This document shows positions 7,794 to 14,288 of a DNA stretch of 14,465 nucleotides, piece by piece (the first letter of the stretch is position 1; the number at the start of each line of letters is the position of its first letter). Under the pieces are notes generated by a model. It did not search any database and was not told the origin of the DNA. It saw only the letters and a list, made by a program, of their open reading frames with translations. Source of the stretch: Rickettsiales bacterium UBA1997. GTDB lineage: Bacteria; Pseudomonadota; Alphaproteobacteria; Rickettsiales; UBA1997. The position numbers were made by a program, and so were the translations under genes. The stretch is from positions 1-14,465 of the forward strand of contig DDCV01000091.1 in NCBI GenBank assembly GCA_002335845.1, written 5' to 3'.

Positions 7794-8255
7794 ATGTCTG
7801 TTAACTTATCAAATCTAGAAAAAGTATCGCTATTTAAAAAAGTTAGGGTTGGTAGAGGTATAGGCTCTGGCAAAGGCAAGACTTCTAAAAGAGGAGTTAA
7901 GGGTCAAAAAGCTAGGTCAGGACATCATAGTGTTAAGGGATTCGAGGGTGGTCAAACCCCAATATATATGAGGCTACCTAAAAAAGGTTTCAATAGCATC
8001 ACAAAAAAATCTTATGAATCTGTTAGCATTAAGGATATAGTTAGATTAATAAATAATGGCAAGATTAGAGAAGGGGTTGATATAAATAATAAACTGCTAG
8101 CTAGCTTGGGATTGGTATCTAGTGAAAAAGTAAAAACAAAGTTAATTCTTGCAGGAAATAAAGATCTAAACACTTCTATAGGTAATAAAATTATTGTTGA
8201 TCTCTATTCAACAAATGCTAGCCAGCTTTACTCAAAGCAGCAGAAAATAACCTAA
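7794..8255 (+). CDS. rplO: 50S ribosomal protein L15
   Basis: L15, 153 aa, near the family norm. It is a late-assembly protein spanning 23S rRNA domains. The Gly/Arg-rich N-terminal extension is typical, with RVGRGIGSGKGKTSKRGVKG followed by KARSGHHSVKGFEGGQTPIY. MRLPKKGFNS comes next. The C-terminal domain is recognisable but diverged, ending SKQQKIT instead of the usual AGGSV-type end. It is the last gene of the tightly packed block; a 208-nt gap follows. Confidence 0.96.
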   Translation: MSVNLSNLEKVSLFKKVRVGRGIGSGKGKTSKRGVKGQKARSGHHSVKGFEGGQTPIYMRLPKKGFNSITKKSYESVSIKDIVRLINNGKIREGVDINNKLLASLGLVSSEKVKTKLILAGNKDLNTSIGNKIIVDLYSTNASQLYSKQQKIT

Positions 8256-8463
8256 AACGGCCTATATAAAAATATCATTTAAGGCTGTAGTAATGTATTA
8301 TTGTAGATGGTAAGATTTACCGCCGTAGTTCATTATTATTCATTTTAGATTTTAGCTATTTATGGTTATTTTTATAGCTCAGCGACTACTGTCTTATTTT
8401 GTAAAATTAGGCAATAATACCATTTTAAGTCAGGCAAGTCATAAATAACAACTTTTAATACAA
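8256..8463 (+). promoter_or_regulatory. rplO-secY intergenic region with several inverted repeats (possible secY leader)
   Basis: This is the longest gap in the ribosomal block. Three inverted repeats are visible. CGGCCT/AGGCTG at 8258-8263 and 8282-8287 is 6 bp with one G-T pair and an 18-nt spacer. GGTAA/TTACC spans 8309-8321 with a 3-nt spacer. AGCTAT/ATAGCT is at 8354-8359 and 8374-8379 with a 14-nt spacer. None is followed by a clean T-run, so a factor-independent terminator is not supported. I see no convincing -35/-10 pair. No open frame of useful length was found. A TAGCTCAG at 8375-8382 resembles a tRNA D-arm, but no cloverleaf can be built around it. The region may be an mRNA leader, a processing site, or remains of an older gene. 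Confidence 0.4.
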
Positions 8464-9753
8464 ATGGCATCTCTATCCAATCTTGCACTACTCAAAAAAA
8501 AAATATTCTTCACAATTATTATATTAATAATCTATAGATTAGGTACTTTTGTTCCAATCCCTGGAGTTGATTCTGAAGTGGTAAAAGATTTTTTTGGTGG
8601 ATCGAAAGGTGATATGTTTGGCATGATAAATCTATTCTCCGGAGGTGCTCTAGAAAGAATGAGTGTCTTTGCCCTGAATATTATGCCCTATATTACCGCC
8701 TCCATTATCATTCAGCTTGCTTCATCTATGTACAAATCTCTTGAGAATCTAAAGAAAGATGGTGAGTATGGTAGAGCAAAAATTAATCAATATACTAGAT
8801 ATTTAACAATATTCTTAGCGTTTTTTCAATCAATTGGTGTTTACTATGCCTTGTCTAACCCCTCAAATAGTGCATTTGTTTCCGACTCCAGTATATTTAT
8901 GCTAACCACAATAGTTAGCTTAGTCGGAGGTACTGTAATTTTGATGTGGTTTGGCGAAAGAATCACCTCATCTGGGATTGGCAATGGGATATCTCTAATT
9001 ATCTTTGTTGGGATTGTATCTTCGCTGCCATCTACAGTGGTGCAGATTTTTGACCTATCAAGAACAGGGGCTTATTCTTTTTTTGTGGTAGTGCTTATTT
9101 TAGCTGCATTTATAGGCCTAGTGATGTTTGTTTGTTTTATTGAAAAAACCTTCAGAAAAATAAGGATTCAATATCCTAATGCCGCCATGATGAGAGCATC
9201 CGGCATGTCTGACTCATCATTTTTACCGCTGAAAATTAACATGTCTGGTGTTATACCCCCTATATTTGCAAGTTCAATTCTAATGTTCCCAGTTGCCTTA
9301 GTTCAATTTTCGGCAATAGAAGGTGACATGATATCTTCTGTTTTAAGAAGGGGCGGAGCTTTATATGTCTTTATATTTTCTGCATTAATAATGTTTTTTT
9401 GTTACTTTTACTCTTCTATAGTTTTTAATAGTAACGATGTCGCCTCTAATCTTAAGAAAAGCAACTGTTTTATATTAGGTGTAAGGCCAGGTAAGGAAAC
9501 TGCTCATCGCATTGATACAATAGTTTCGCGCCTAACTTTCCTAGGATCTTTATACTTAATAATAGTCTGCTCTTTGCCAGAGTTTGTTGTAACAAAGTAC
9601 TCTTTACCTCTTTATATAGGTGGAACGGGGGTATTGATTATAGTTAATGTTATCATGGATTTAATAAATCAAATACAGTCACATTTATTTGCTGATAAGT
9701 ATGGCAAGGGTGGTAATGTAACTAGAAAAAGAAAGGTTAGGGTAAGAGCATGA
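8464..9753 (+). CDS. secY: Protein translocase subunit SecY
   Basis: SecY, 429 aa (E. coli 443), the ten-helix pore of the Sec translocon in the inner membrane. The first transmembrane segment lies at about residues 14-34, ending in the RLGTFVPIPGVD motif. The plug region follows (GDMFGMINLFSGGALERMSVFALNIMPYIT in order). GIGNGISLIIFVGIV marks helix 4-5. LPLKINMSGVIPPIFASSIL marks helix 7. The cytoplasmic SecA/ribosome-binding loop has GVRPGKETAHRID. The C-terminus is basic (TRKRKVRVR). An in-frame stop at 8446-8448 leaves the ATG at 8464 as the start. The TGA overlaps the adk ATG (ATGA), implying coupled translation. Confidence 0.98.
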   Translation: MASLSNLALLKKKIFFTIIILIIYRLGTFVPIPGVDSEVVKDFFGGSKGDMFGMINLFSGGALERMSVFALNIMPYITASIIIQLASSMYKSLENLKKDGEYGRAKINQYTRYLTIFLAFFQSIGVYYALSNPSNSAFVSDSSIFMLTTIVSLVGGTVILMWFGERITSSGIGNGISLIIFVGIVSSLPSTVVQIFDLSRTGAYSFFVVVLILAAFIGLVMFVCFIEKTFRKIRIQYPNAAMMRASGMSDSSFLPLKINMSGVIPPIFASSILMFPVALVQFSAIEGDMISSVLRRGGALYVFIFSALIMFFCYFYSSIVFNSNDVASNLKKSNCFILGVRPGKETAHRIDTIVSRLTFLGSLYLIIVCSLPEFVVTKYSLPLYIGGTGVLIIVNVIMDLINQIQSHLFADKYGKGGNVTRKRKVRVRA

Positions 9754-10397
9754 ATTTAATATTTTTAGGACCTCCTGGCTCAGGAAAGGGCACTCAATCA
9801 TCTAAAATATCTCTTAAATACAACTTAGAAATATTGGCAACAGGTGATATCTTAAGAAGCGAAATTGATAAAGGGTCTTCACTAGGTATGTCTGCAGAGA
9901 ATTATATTAAAAGCGGAGATCTTGTTCCAGATAAGGTGGTGATTGAGATAATACAAAATAGAGTAAAAAATTTAGATGGCTTCTTACTAGATGGCTTTCC
10001 TCGTAACTTAACTCAAGCTAAGGAATTAAAAAGTATGCTTTTAAATATTAATAAAAAGATAGATCTTGTTATTAATTTTGAAGTTCCAGATAGCATACTA
10101 ATTAAAAGAATATTAGGTCGCTTTATATGTAAAAAATGTAAAGAAGTCTACAATGACTTTTATAAAAAAACATTAGTAAAAGGTCGCTGCGATAAGTGCA
10201 ATTCTTCTGATTTTAAAAGAAGATCTGATGATAATGAAGAAACTTTGAAAAACAGAATGAGCATATTTCATGAATCCAATGATATGCTTTGTGAATTTTA
10301 TAGAAAAAATAACTTGCTTATTTCGATAAGTGGGGTAGAAAATCAAGATTTTATTTTCCAATCTTTGGAAAGAGAAATAGATGCCTTAGTTAATTAG
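9750..10397 (+). CDS. adk: Adenylate kinase (zinc-type LID)
   Basis: Adenylate kinase, 215 aa, long bacterial form. It interconverts ATP + AMP and 2 ADP in the cytoplasm. The P-loop GPPGSGKGT is at residues 7-15, the AMP-site TGDILR at 31-36 and DGFPRN at 81-86. The LID domain (about 122-160) has two cysteine pairs, C127-x2-C130 and C147-x2-C150, as in adenylate kinases with a structural zinc. RRSDDNEET at 157-165 holds the conserved Arg/Asp residues of the active site. The gene overlaps secY by 4 nt. Placement between secY and rpsM is typical of alphaproteobacteria and several other groups, and unlike E. coli. Confidence 0.98.
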   Translation: MNLIFLGPPGSGKGTQSSKISLKYNLEILATGDILRSEIDKGSSLGMSAENYIKSGDLVPDKVVIEIIQNRVKNLDGFLLDGFPRNLTQAKELKSMLLNINKKIDLVINFEVPDSILIKRILGRFICKKCKEVYNDFYKKTLVKGRCDKCNSSDFKRRSDDNEETLKNRMSIFHESNDMLCEFYRKNNLLISISGVENQDFIFQSLEREIDALVN

Positions 10398-10432
10398 TTG
10401 CTTTATTTATCTGTTGTAGTCAAGATAAGCAA
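10398..10432 (+). promoter_or_regulatory. Stem-loop directly after the adk stop codon
   Basis: TTGC (10398-10401) and TTATCT (10407-10412) pair with AGATAA (10423-10428) and GCAA (10429-10432). This gives a 10-bp stem with a 5-nt bulge and a 10-nt loop. It begins at the base after the adk TAG. The following bases are AT-mixed (tattaatg) without a T-run, so it is more likely an mRNA 3'-end stabiliser or part of the rpsM leader than a strong terminator. The structure was worked out by eye. Confidence 0.45.
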
Positions 10433-10459
10433 TATTAATGAGTCAAATAGTAAATGTAT

Positions 10460-10486
10460 TTTAGTCCAGGTTCGATCCTGCCTAAA
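10460..10486 (+). promoter_or_regulatory. Stem-loop upstream of rpsM with tRNA T-arm-like loop
   Basis: TTTAG (10460-10464) pairs with CTAAA (10482-10486) and CAGG (10467-10470) pairs with CCTG (10477-10480), enclosing the loop TTCGAT. A 2x1 internal loop separates the two helices. The loop and CAGG/CCTG stem look like a tRNA T-arm missing one loop base. It ends 35 nt before the rpsM GTG. It could be a regulatory leader hairpin (the E. coli alpha-operon leader is bound by S4) or a tRNA 3' fragment. No complete tRNA can be folded here. Confidence 0.4.
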
Positions 10487-10521
10487 TTGAAATCAATTAA
10501 CAACTTAAAAAGCTTATAAAA

Positions 10522-10902
10522 GTGGCAAGAGTAGCTGGTGTAAATATTCCAAAAGAAAAGAGATTCGTTATAGCATTAACTTACATTCATGGAATTGGTT
10601 TTCCTACGTCAAAAAAAATATGCGAAGTCTTAAATATAGATTTAAGACTAAGAACCAATCAAGTTTCTGAGGGTAAGCTATCAGAGGCTAGGTCTTATAT
10701 AGAAAAAAATTACCCGGTTCTAGAAGGGGACTTAAGAAGAAAGGTTTCATCCGACGTCAAAAGGCTTATTGACATCAGTTGTTATAGAGGTGTAAGGCAT
10801 GTAAAAAAACTACCTGTTAGAGGCCAAAGAACATCCACCAATGCGCGAACAAGAAAAGGCAAGGGTGCTGCTATAGCAAACAAAAAGAAGGCTGTTAAAT
10901 AA
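10522..10902 (+). CDS. rpsM: 30S ribosomal protein S13
   Basis: S13, 126 aa, normal length. It lies in the 30S head with S19 and contacts P-site tRNA and the 50S. The product begins MARVAGVNIPKEKR, so the GTG at 10522 is the start. Then come IHGIGFPTSKKICE (helix-hairpin-helix region), SCYRGVRHVKKLPVRGQRT and the basic ARTRKGKG tail. The 124-nt gap before it is the second longest in the ribosomal block and may carry its leader. rpmJ, which precedes rpsM in E. coli, is absent. Confidence 0.97.
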   Translation: MARVAGVNIPKEKRFVIALTYIHGIGFPTSKKICEVLNIDLRLRTNQVSEGKLSEARSYIEKNYPVLEGDLRRKVSSDVKRLIDISCYRGVRHVKKLPVRGQRTSTNARTRKGKGAAIANKKKAVK

Positions 10903-10918
10903 TTAATTACTTAATATC

Positions 10919-11335
10919 ATGACTCAAACTAAATCACAAAAAGGTAAAAAATCCACATCAATAAAAGCCTCAGCAAAAAAGAAAAAAACGATATCTACGG
11001 GAATTATTCATGTTCATGCAAGCTTTAATAATACTATAATATCAATCTCAGACACTTCTGGCAATTCAATATGCTGGTCTTCAACTGGAAAACATGGGTT
11101 TAAAGGTTCAAGAAAGGCTACCCCCTACGCTGCACAGGTAGCCGCTCAAAATGCTATTGAAATAGCAAAGTCTCGGGGTCTGAAAGTTGCCTCTATTGAA
11201 ATAAGGGGTCCAGGAGTTGGAAGGGATGCCTCTTTAAAAGCCGTACAAGGATCTGGAGTAAGTATAACAACTATAACAGATATTACTCACAACCCACATA
11301 ATGGATGTAGGCCACCAAAGAGAAGAAGGGTTTAG
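10919..11335 (+). CDS. rpsK: 30S ribosomal protein S11
   Basis: S11, 138 aa, about 9 residues longer than the E. coli protein because of a Lys/Ser-rich N-terminal tail (TKSQKGKKSTSIKASAKKKK). It forms part of the 30S platform at the mRNA exit. The core is highly conserved: IHVHASFNNTIISISDTSGN, FKGSRKATPYAAQVAAQNA, IRGPGVGRD and the C-terminal THNPHNGCRPPKRRRV. The ATG is 16 nt after rpsM and has no Shine-Dalgarno sequence. rpoA follows after 44 nt, with no rpsD between. Confidence 0.98.
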   Translation: MTQTKSQKGKKSTSIKASAKKKKTISTGIIHVHASFNNTIISISDTSGNSICWSSTGKHGFKGSRKATPYAAQVAAQNAIEIAKSRGLKVASIEIRGPGVGRDASLKAVQGSGVSITTITDITHNPHNGCRPPKRRRV

Positions 11336-11379
11336 TGATTCACAGTATTGATAAAATAAAGAAAAATTAAATTTTAGAT

Positions 11380-12411
11380 ATGACCATATTAAAAGAAAGC
11401 TGGCAGTCGCTTATTAATCCTGCAAATATTGATATCAAAGAGGGTTACAATGACTTAACAAAGTCCGTAATTACCATGGAACCTTTTGCTAGAGGCTATG
11501 GACATACTCTGGGTAATGCCTTAAGAAGGGTAATGCTGTCTTCTATCACTGGTTTTGCTGTAACATCTATCAGAATCGAGGGTATTTTGCATGAATATAG
11601 TTCAGTTGATGGAGTCAAAGAAGATGTTTTGGACATCATAATGAATTTAAAGTCTTTGGCGATTAGAAAGGAAGATTCTTCTCCTTGCACTGTAAAGTTA
11701 AGCTCTAATAAGCCAGGACCTGTTTATGCCGGATCTCTAGATTTGCCATCCGGAGTAGAAGTTATAAATAAAGACTTACTAATATGCACAATCAATAAAG
11801 ATGCCAGTATAGACATGCAAATTGGTATTGAGTCAGGTAGGGGTTATAGTCCTGCGGAAAAGTTAAAAAAGAATGCAGATAATGTAGTTGGATTGATCGC
11901 CATCGATGCAATTTTTAGTCCAGTGAAGAGTGTGTCATATAAAGTTGAAAATGCTAGAGTGGGACAGGTTACTGACTTTGATAAGCTAACTTTTGATATT
12001 GAAACCAATGGCTCAATAACTCCCAAGGATGCCATAGGTGTTGCTGCAAAGATAATTCAAGAACAACTAAAAGTATTTATTAACTTTGATGTATCTCAGT
12101 ACGAGGTTCAGAGTAATGTTGAGGTTGATGATGAGCCAGACTTTAATAGAAATCTTATAAAGACTATAGATGAGCTTGAACTCTCAGTTAGATCATACAA
12201 CTGCCTTAAAAATGAAAATATAATTTATGTTGGTGACCTTGTGTCAAGGACAGAGGCTGAAATGCTTAAAACTGCTAATTTTGGGCGTAAATCTCTAAAT
12301 GAGCTTAGGGAAAATTTAAGTGCTATGAATTTATCTTTCGGTATGAAGCTTTCAGTATGGCCTCCCAAAAATATTGACGAGCTTCTCAAGGTTAAAAATA
12401 AAGAATTCTAA
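11380..12411 (+). CDS. rpoA: DNA-directed RNA polymerase subunit alpha
   Basis: Alpha subunit, 343 aa, a typical alphaproteobacterial length. The N-terminal dimerisation domain nucleates core polymerase assembly, with FARGYGHTLGNALRRVMLSS in the first 55 residues. A linker of acidic residues (EVDDEPD) leads to the C-terminal domain from about residue 265. The UP-element contacts known from E. coli (R265, N268, G296, K298, S299) align by exact spacing to R271, N274, G302, K304 and S305, so binding of AT-rich UP elements should be preserved. The gene follows rpsK after 44 nt, where neither a promoter nor a Shine-Dalgarno sequence is evident. Confidence 0.98.
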   Translation: MTILKESWQSLINPANIDIKEGYNDLTKSVITMEPFARGYGHTLGNALRRVMLSSITGFAVTSIRIEGILHEYSSVDGVKEDVLDIIMNLKSLAIRKEDSSPCTVKLSSNKPGPVYAGSLDLPSGVEVINKDLLICTINKDASIDMQIGIESGRGYSPAEKLKKNADNVVGLIAIDAIFSPVKSVSYKVENARVGQVTDFDKLTFDIETNGSITPKDAIGVAAKIIQEQLKVFINFDVSQYEVQSNVEVDDEPDFNRNLIKTIDELELSVRSYNCLKNENIIYVGDLVSRTEAEMLKTANFGRKSLNELRENLSAMNLSFGMKLSVWPPKNIDELLKVKNKEF

Positions 12412-12427
12412 TTTGTAAGATATCACA

Positions 12428-12910
12428 ATGAAACATAGAATCAAAGGAAGGAAGCTTAACAGAAATAGTTCTCATAGAAAAGCTCTGTTAAGGAATATGT
12501 CGATTGCCCTTATTGATCATGAAAAAATCAAGACAACACTTCCTAAAGCAAAAGAATTAAGGCCATTTTTTGAAAAGATACTGACTATATCAAAAGTTGA
12601 TAGCTTGTCAAATAGAAGACTTGCCTACTCAATTCTAGGTAATAATGATGGGGCCATAAAAAAGCTATTCTCTATTATAGGACCCAAGATATTAAATAGA
12701 AGCGGTGGTTATGTTAGAATAATGAAATATGGCTTTAGAAGCGGAGATAAAGCTCCAATGTCTCTGATAGAGTTCGTTGATCAGATAAGCGATGCATCTA
12801 GCGCATTAAATGAAAGTAGAGTAGTTAATAAAGCAAAGATTAAAAGTCAATTGTCATCTGACTCTAGCCCAAACAATGAAGATAATTCTAAATTAAAAGT
12901 TTCAAAATAG
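12428..12910 (+). CDS. rplQ: 50S ribosomal protein L17 with C-terminal tail
   Basis: L17, 160 aa. The N-terminal 120 or so residues are canonical: MKHRIKGRKLNRNSSHRKAL, IDHEKIKTTLPKAKELRP, then GGYVRIMKYGFRSGDKAPMSLIEFV in sequence. L17 sits on the solvent side of the 50S subunit near the tunnel exit. After residue 120 a polar tail rich in Ser, Asn and Lys (including SDSSPNNEDNSK) extends it beyond the E. coli length (127 aa); moderately long tails are common in alphaproteobacteria. The TAG stop lies inside a perfect hairpin. rplS follows after 38 nt. Confidence 0.97.
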   Translation: MKHRIKGRKLNRNSSHRKALLRNMSIALIDHEKIKTTLPKAKELRPFFEKILTISKVDSLSNRRLAYSILGNNDGAIKKLFSIIGPKILNRSGGYVRIMKYGFRSGDKAPMSLIEFVDQISDASSALNESRVVNKAKIKSQLSSDSSPNNEDNSKLKVSK

Positions 12911-12928
12911 TATAAAAGTTATACTATT
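12906..12928 (+). terminator. Perfect 10-bp hairpin spanning the rplQ stop codon
   Basis: AATAGTATAA and TTATACTATT form a perfect 10-bp inverted repeat around the spacer AAG. The rplQ stop TAG is inside the left arm. All pairs but two are A/T, and the sequence after it (gaaaaaataaatt) is A-rich, not T-rich, so it is a poor classical terminator for the + strand. It may mark the 3' end or a processing point of the alpha operon. TATACT at 12920-12925 could instead serve as a -10 element for rplS, though no good -35 is seen. Confidence 0.4.
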
Positions 12929-12948
12929 GAAAAAATAAATTCTTTACA

Positions 12949-13362
12949 ATGAATCATAAGATACAAAATTTTATTCAAGAACAGATTAATCAAATTAATC
13001 ATTCTCGTGATTTTAAAATACCTAAGTTTCATGTTGGGGATACCGTTGTGGTTAAATATAGAATTTTAGAGGGTGCCACTACTCGCTTTCAATCTTTCAA
13101 AGGCGTTGTTATATCTAAGACAAAATCCACAAACAACTATTCTGCTACTTTTACCGTAAGAAAAATTAGCTCATCATCAATAGGAGTTGAGCGTAACTTT
13201 CCTCTCTACTCTCCACTAATAGCTGATATAGAAGTTTTAAAAAGCGCAGTTGTTAGAAAGGCCAAGTTATACTATCTTAGAAGCCTGACTGGAAAAGCTT
13301 CTAGGTTGAAAGAAAAGCTTAATTTTACCACTAGCAAGATATCTGATGCAGATAAGTCATAA
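12949..13362 (+). CDS. rplS: 50S ribosomal protein L19
   Basis: L19, 137 aa, slightly longer than the usual 115-130 aa. It lies at the 30S-50S interface and takes part in bridges B6 and B8. Family features are FHVGDTVVVKYRILEGATTR, the FKGVVI strand, FTVRKISSSSIGVERNFPLYSP and RKAKLYYLRSLTGKASRLKE. The gene is intact from ATG to TAA. In most bacteria rplS is the last gene of rpsP-rimM-trmD-rplS, so its place behind rplQ is unusual. No Shine-Dalgarno sequence precedes it. IS remnants begin about 40 nt after its stop. Confidence 0.97.
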   Translation: MNHKIQNFIQEQINQINHSRDFKIPKFHVGDTVVVKYRILEGATTRFQSFKGVVISKTKSTNNYSATFTVRKISSSSIGVERNFPLYSPLIADIEVLKSAVVRKAKLYYLRSLTGKASRLKEKLNFTTSKISDADKS

Positions 13363-13399
13363 TTTTAATATATTTTTTGTGAATATTGTTAAATGAATA

Positions 13400-13452
13400 G
13401 GGTCTAGACAACTTTAGTTAATTTAAAAATCGATTAAAGTCATGTCTTACCT
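13400..13452 (+). mobile_element. Probable left end of the IS1595-family remnant
   Basis: The sequence from GGGTCTAGACAACTTT onward, 53 nt before the transposase ATG, has the look and distance expected of an IS terminal inverted repeat plus promoter region. The matching right end has been lost, so the boundary cannot be confirmed internally. Between the rplS stop and this point (13363-13399) I see only AT-rich sequence with no convincing terminator. Confidence 0.35.
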
Positions 13453-13982
13453 ATGCAAAATAAATATATAAAACGCTCCCATATTTCGGAGAAGAAATTC
13501 AAAAAAATCATCAAGTATTTTTCTTATGATGAGACGTCTAATAAAACGGTGATTTATACAGGAATTAGCAGAAATACAATCAATAAAGTCTTTGACAAGA
13601 TTCGCAAGAATATACTCTTTATCTGCTAATTAATCCAAAGATTCAGGAGAGTTCAAGCTTGATGAGAGTTGCTTCGGCGCTAAAAGAGTTGGGGGAAAAA
13701 GAGGCAGAGGTGCGGCAGGAAAAACACCAGTATTTATCTTACTAAAAAGAGATGGTAAAATTTGTTGAGATTGTTAAGAATTGCACCAGAGAGCAGCTAC
13801 TGCCAATAATACAGGGCAAAATATTTGAAGGTTCAACAATTGCACTGATAGATGGAAGGCTTATGATGGGTTAGCTCTTAATGGCTATACTCATCACAGA
13901 GTCTTTCATTCTCACAATGAGTTTGCTAGAGGAAAATGTCATGTTAATGGCATTGAATCCTTTCGGAGCTATTGCAAAGGGA
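13453..13982 (+). pseudogene. IS1595-family (ISXO2-like DDE) transposase, frameshifted and 3'-truncated
   Basis: Reading frame pieces join into one IS1595-type transposase. The first piece (13453-13629) gives MQNKYIKRSHISEKKF and a helix-turn-helix TGISRNTINKVFDKI, then stops. A second (13634-13768) gives SGEFKLDESCFGAKRV, the basic GGKRGRGAGGKTPVF and LLKRDGKI, then stops at TGA. A third (from 13764) reads VEIVKNCTREQLLPIIQGKI. A fourth (from 13844) reads TDRWKAYDGL, HRVFHSHNEFARGKCHVNGIESF. So at least three frameshifts (near 13625, 13764 and 13842) inactivate it. The last 25-35 residues are missing because an IS3-type end begins near 13984. Family assignment rests on the DES-FG, TD-WKAYDGL and HVNGIE motifs. 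It cannot encode an active enzyme. Confidence 0.88.
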
Positions 13983-13983
13983 G

Positions 13984-14035
13984 TGTCCAAAACCTCGTGT
14001 CAAATCCTATTGGAATGTCCACACTTTTTCGGACA
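13984..14035 (-). mobile_element. Probable right end of IS3-family element
   Basis: TGTCCAAAACC starts where similarity to the IS1595 transposase stops, and has the TG start seen at many IS3-family ends. Between it and the - strand transposase stop lies an inverted repeat, AATGTCC/GGACATT (14014-14020 and 14031-14037) with a 10-nt spacer. This repeat overlaps that stop codon and could act as a transcription stop at the element's 3' end. The other end of the element is not in the window. Confidence 0.5.
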
Positions 14036-14288
14036 TTAAATTTGAGCAAATTTTATAGATTTTGCTAGATCTGCGTTTTGTCTTTCAAGCTCTACTGGTG
14101 GCAAGTAATTATTAGCAGAGTGGGTGCGGATTCTGTTGTAGAATACTTCAATATATTCAAATATTACATTTTTGGCCTCCTGTTGATTATTAAATTGGCA
14201 ATGATTAGTTAGTTCTGATTTTAGAGTTTTGAAGAATGATTCTGCTACAGCGCTATCCCAGCAGTTACCTTTGCGGCTCATGCTTTGA
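14036..14288 (-). pseudogene. IS3-family transposase (OrfB), C-terminal fragment
   Basis: About 83 residues on the - strand end in TAA at 14036-14038. They start with SMSRKGNCWDSAVAESFFKT, the signature around the catalytic glutamate of the IS3-family rve integrase domain. KSELTNHCQF, FEYIEVFYNRIRTHSAN and YLPPVELE follow. The catalytic Asp residues and the whole N-terminal half are missing. Translation in the same frame continues upstream to 14308 (residues GFATAP), but that part lies in the end of another element, so the longer open frame is a junction artefact. The piece itself has no frameshift, so it decayed later than, or less than, the neighbouring IS1595 gene. Confidence 0.88.

Noticed and set aside
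8368..8445. tRNA-like D-arm sequence TAGCTCAG at 8375-8382 upstream of secY
   Set aside because: No GAGC partner for the D-stem, no anticodon stem, no TTC-arm and no matching acceptor strands at the right distances, so it is not a tRNA gene.
10398..10521. Complete tRNA gene between adk and rpsM, suggested by GGTTCGATCC
   Set aside because: Only the T-arm-like hairpin can be formed. The loop is one base short and there are no D or anticodon arms. Kept only as a hairpin feature.
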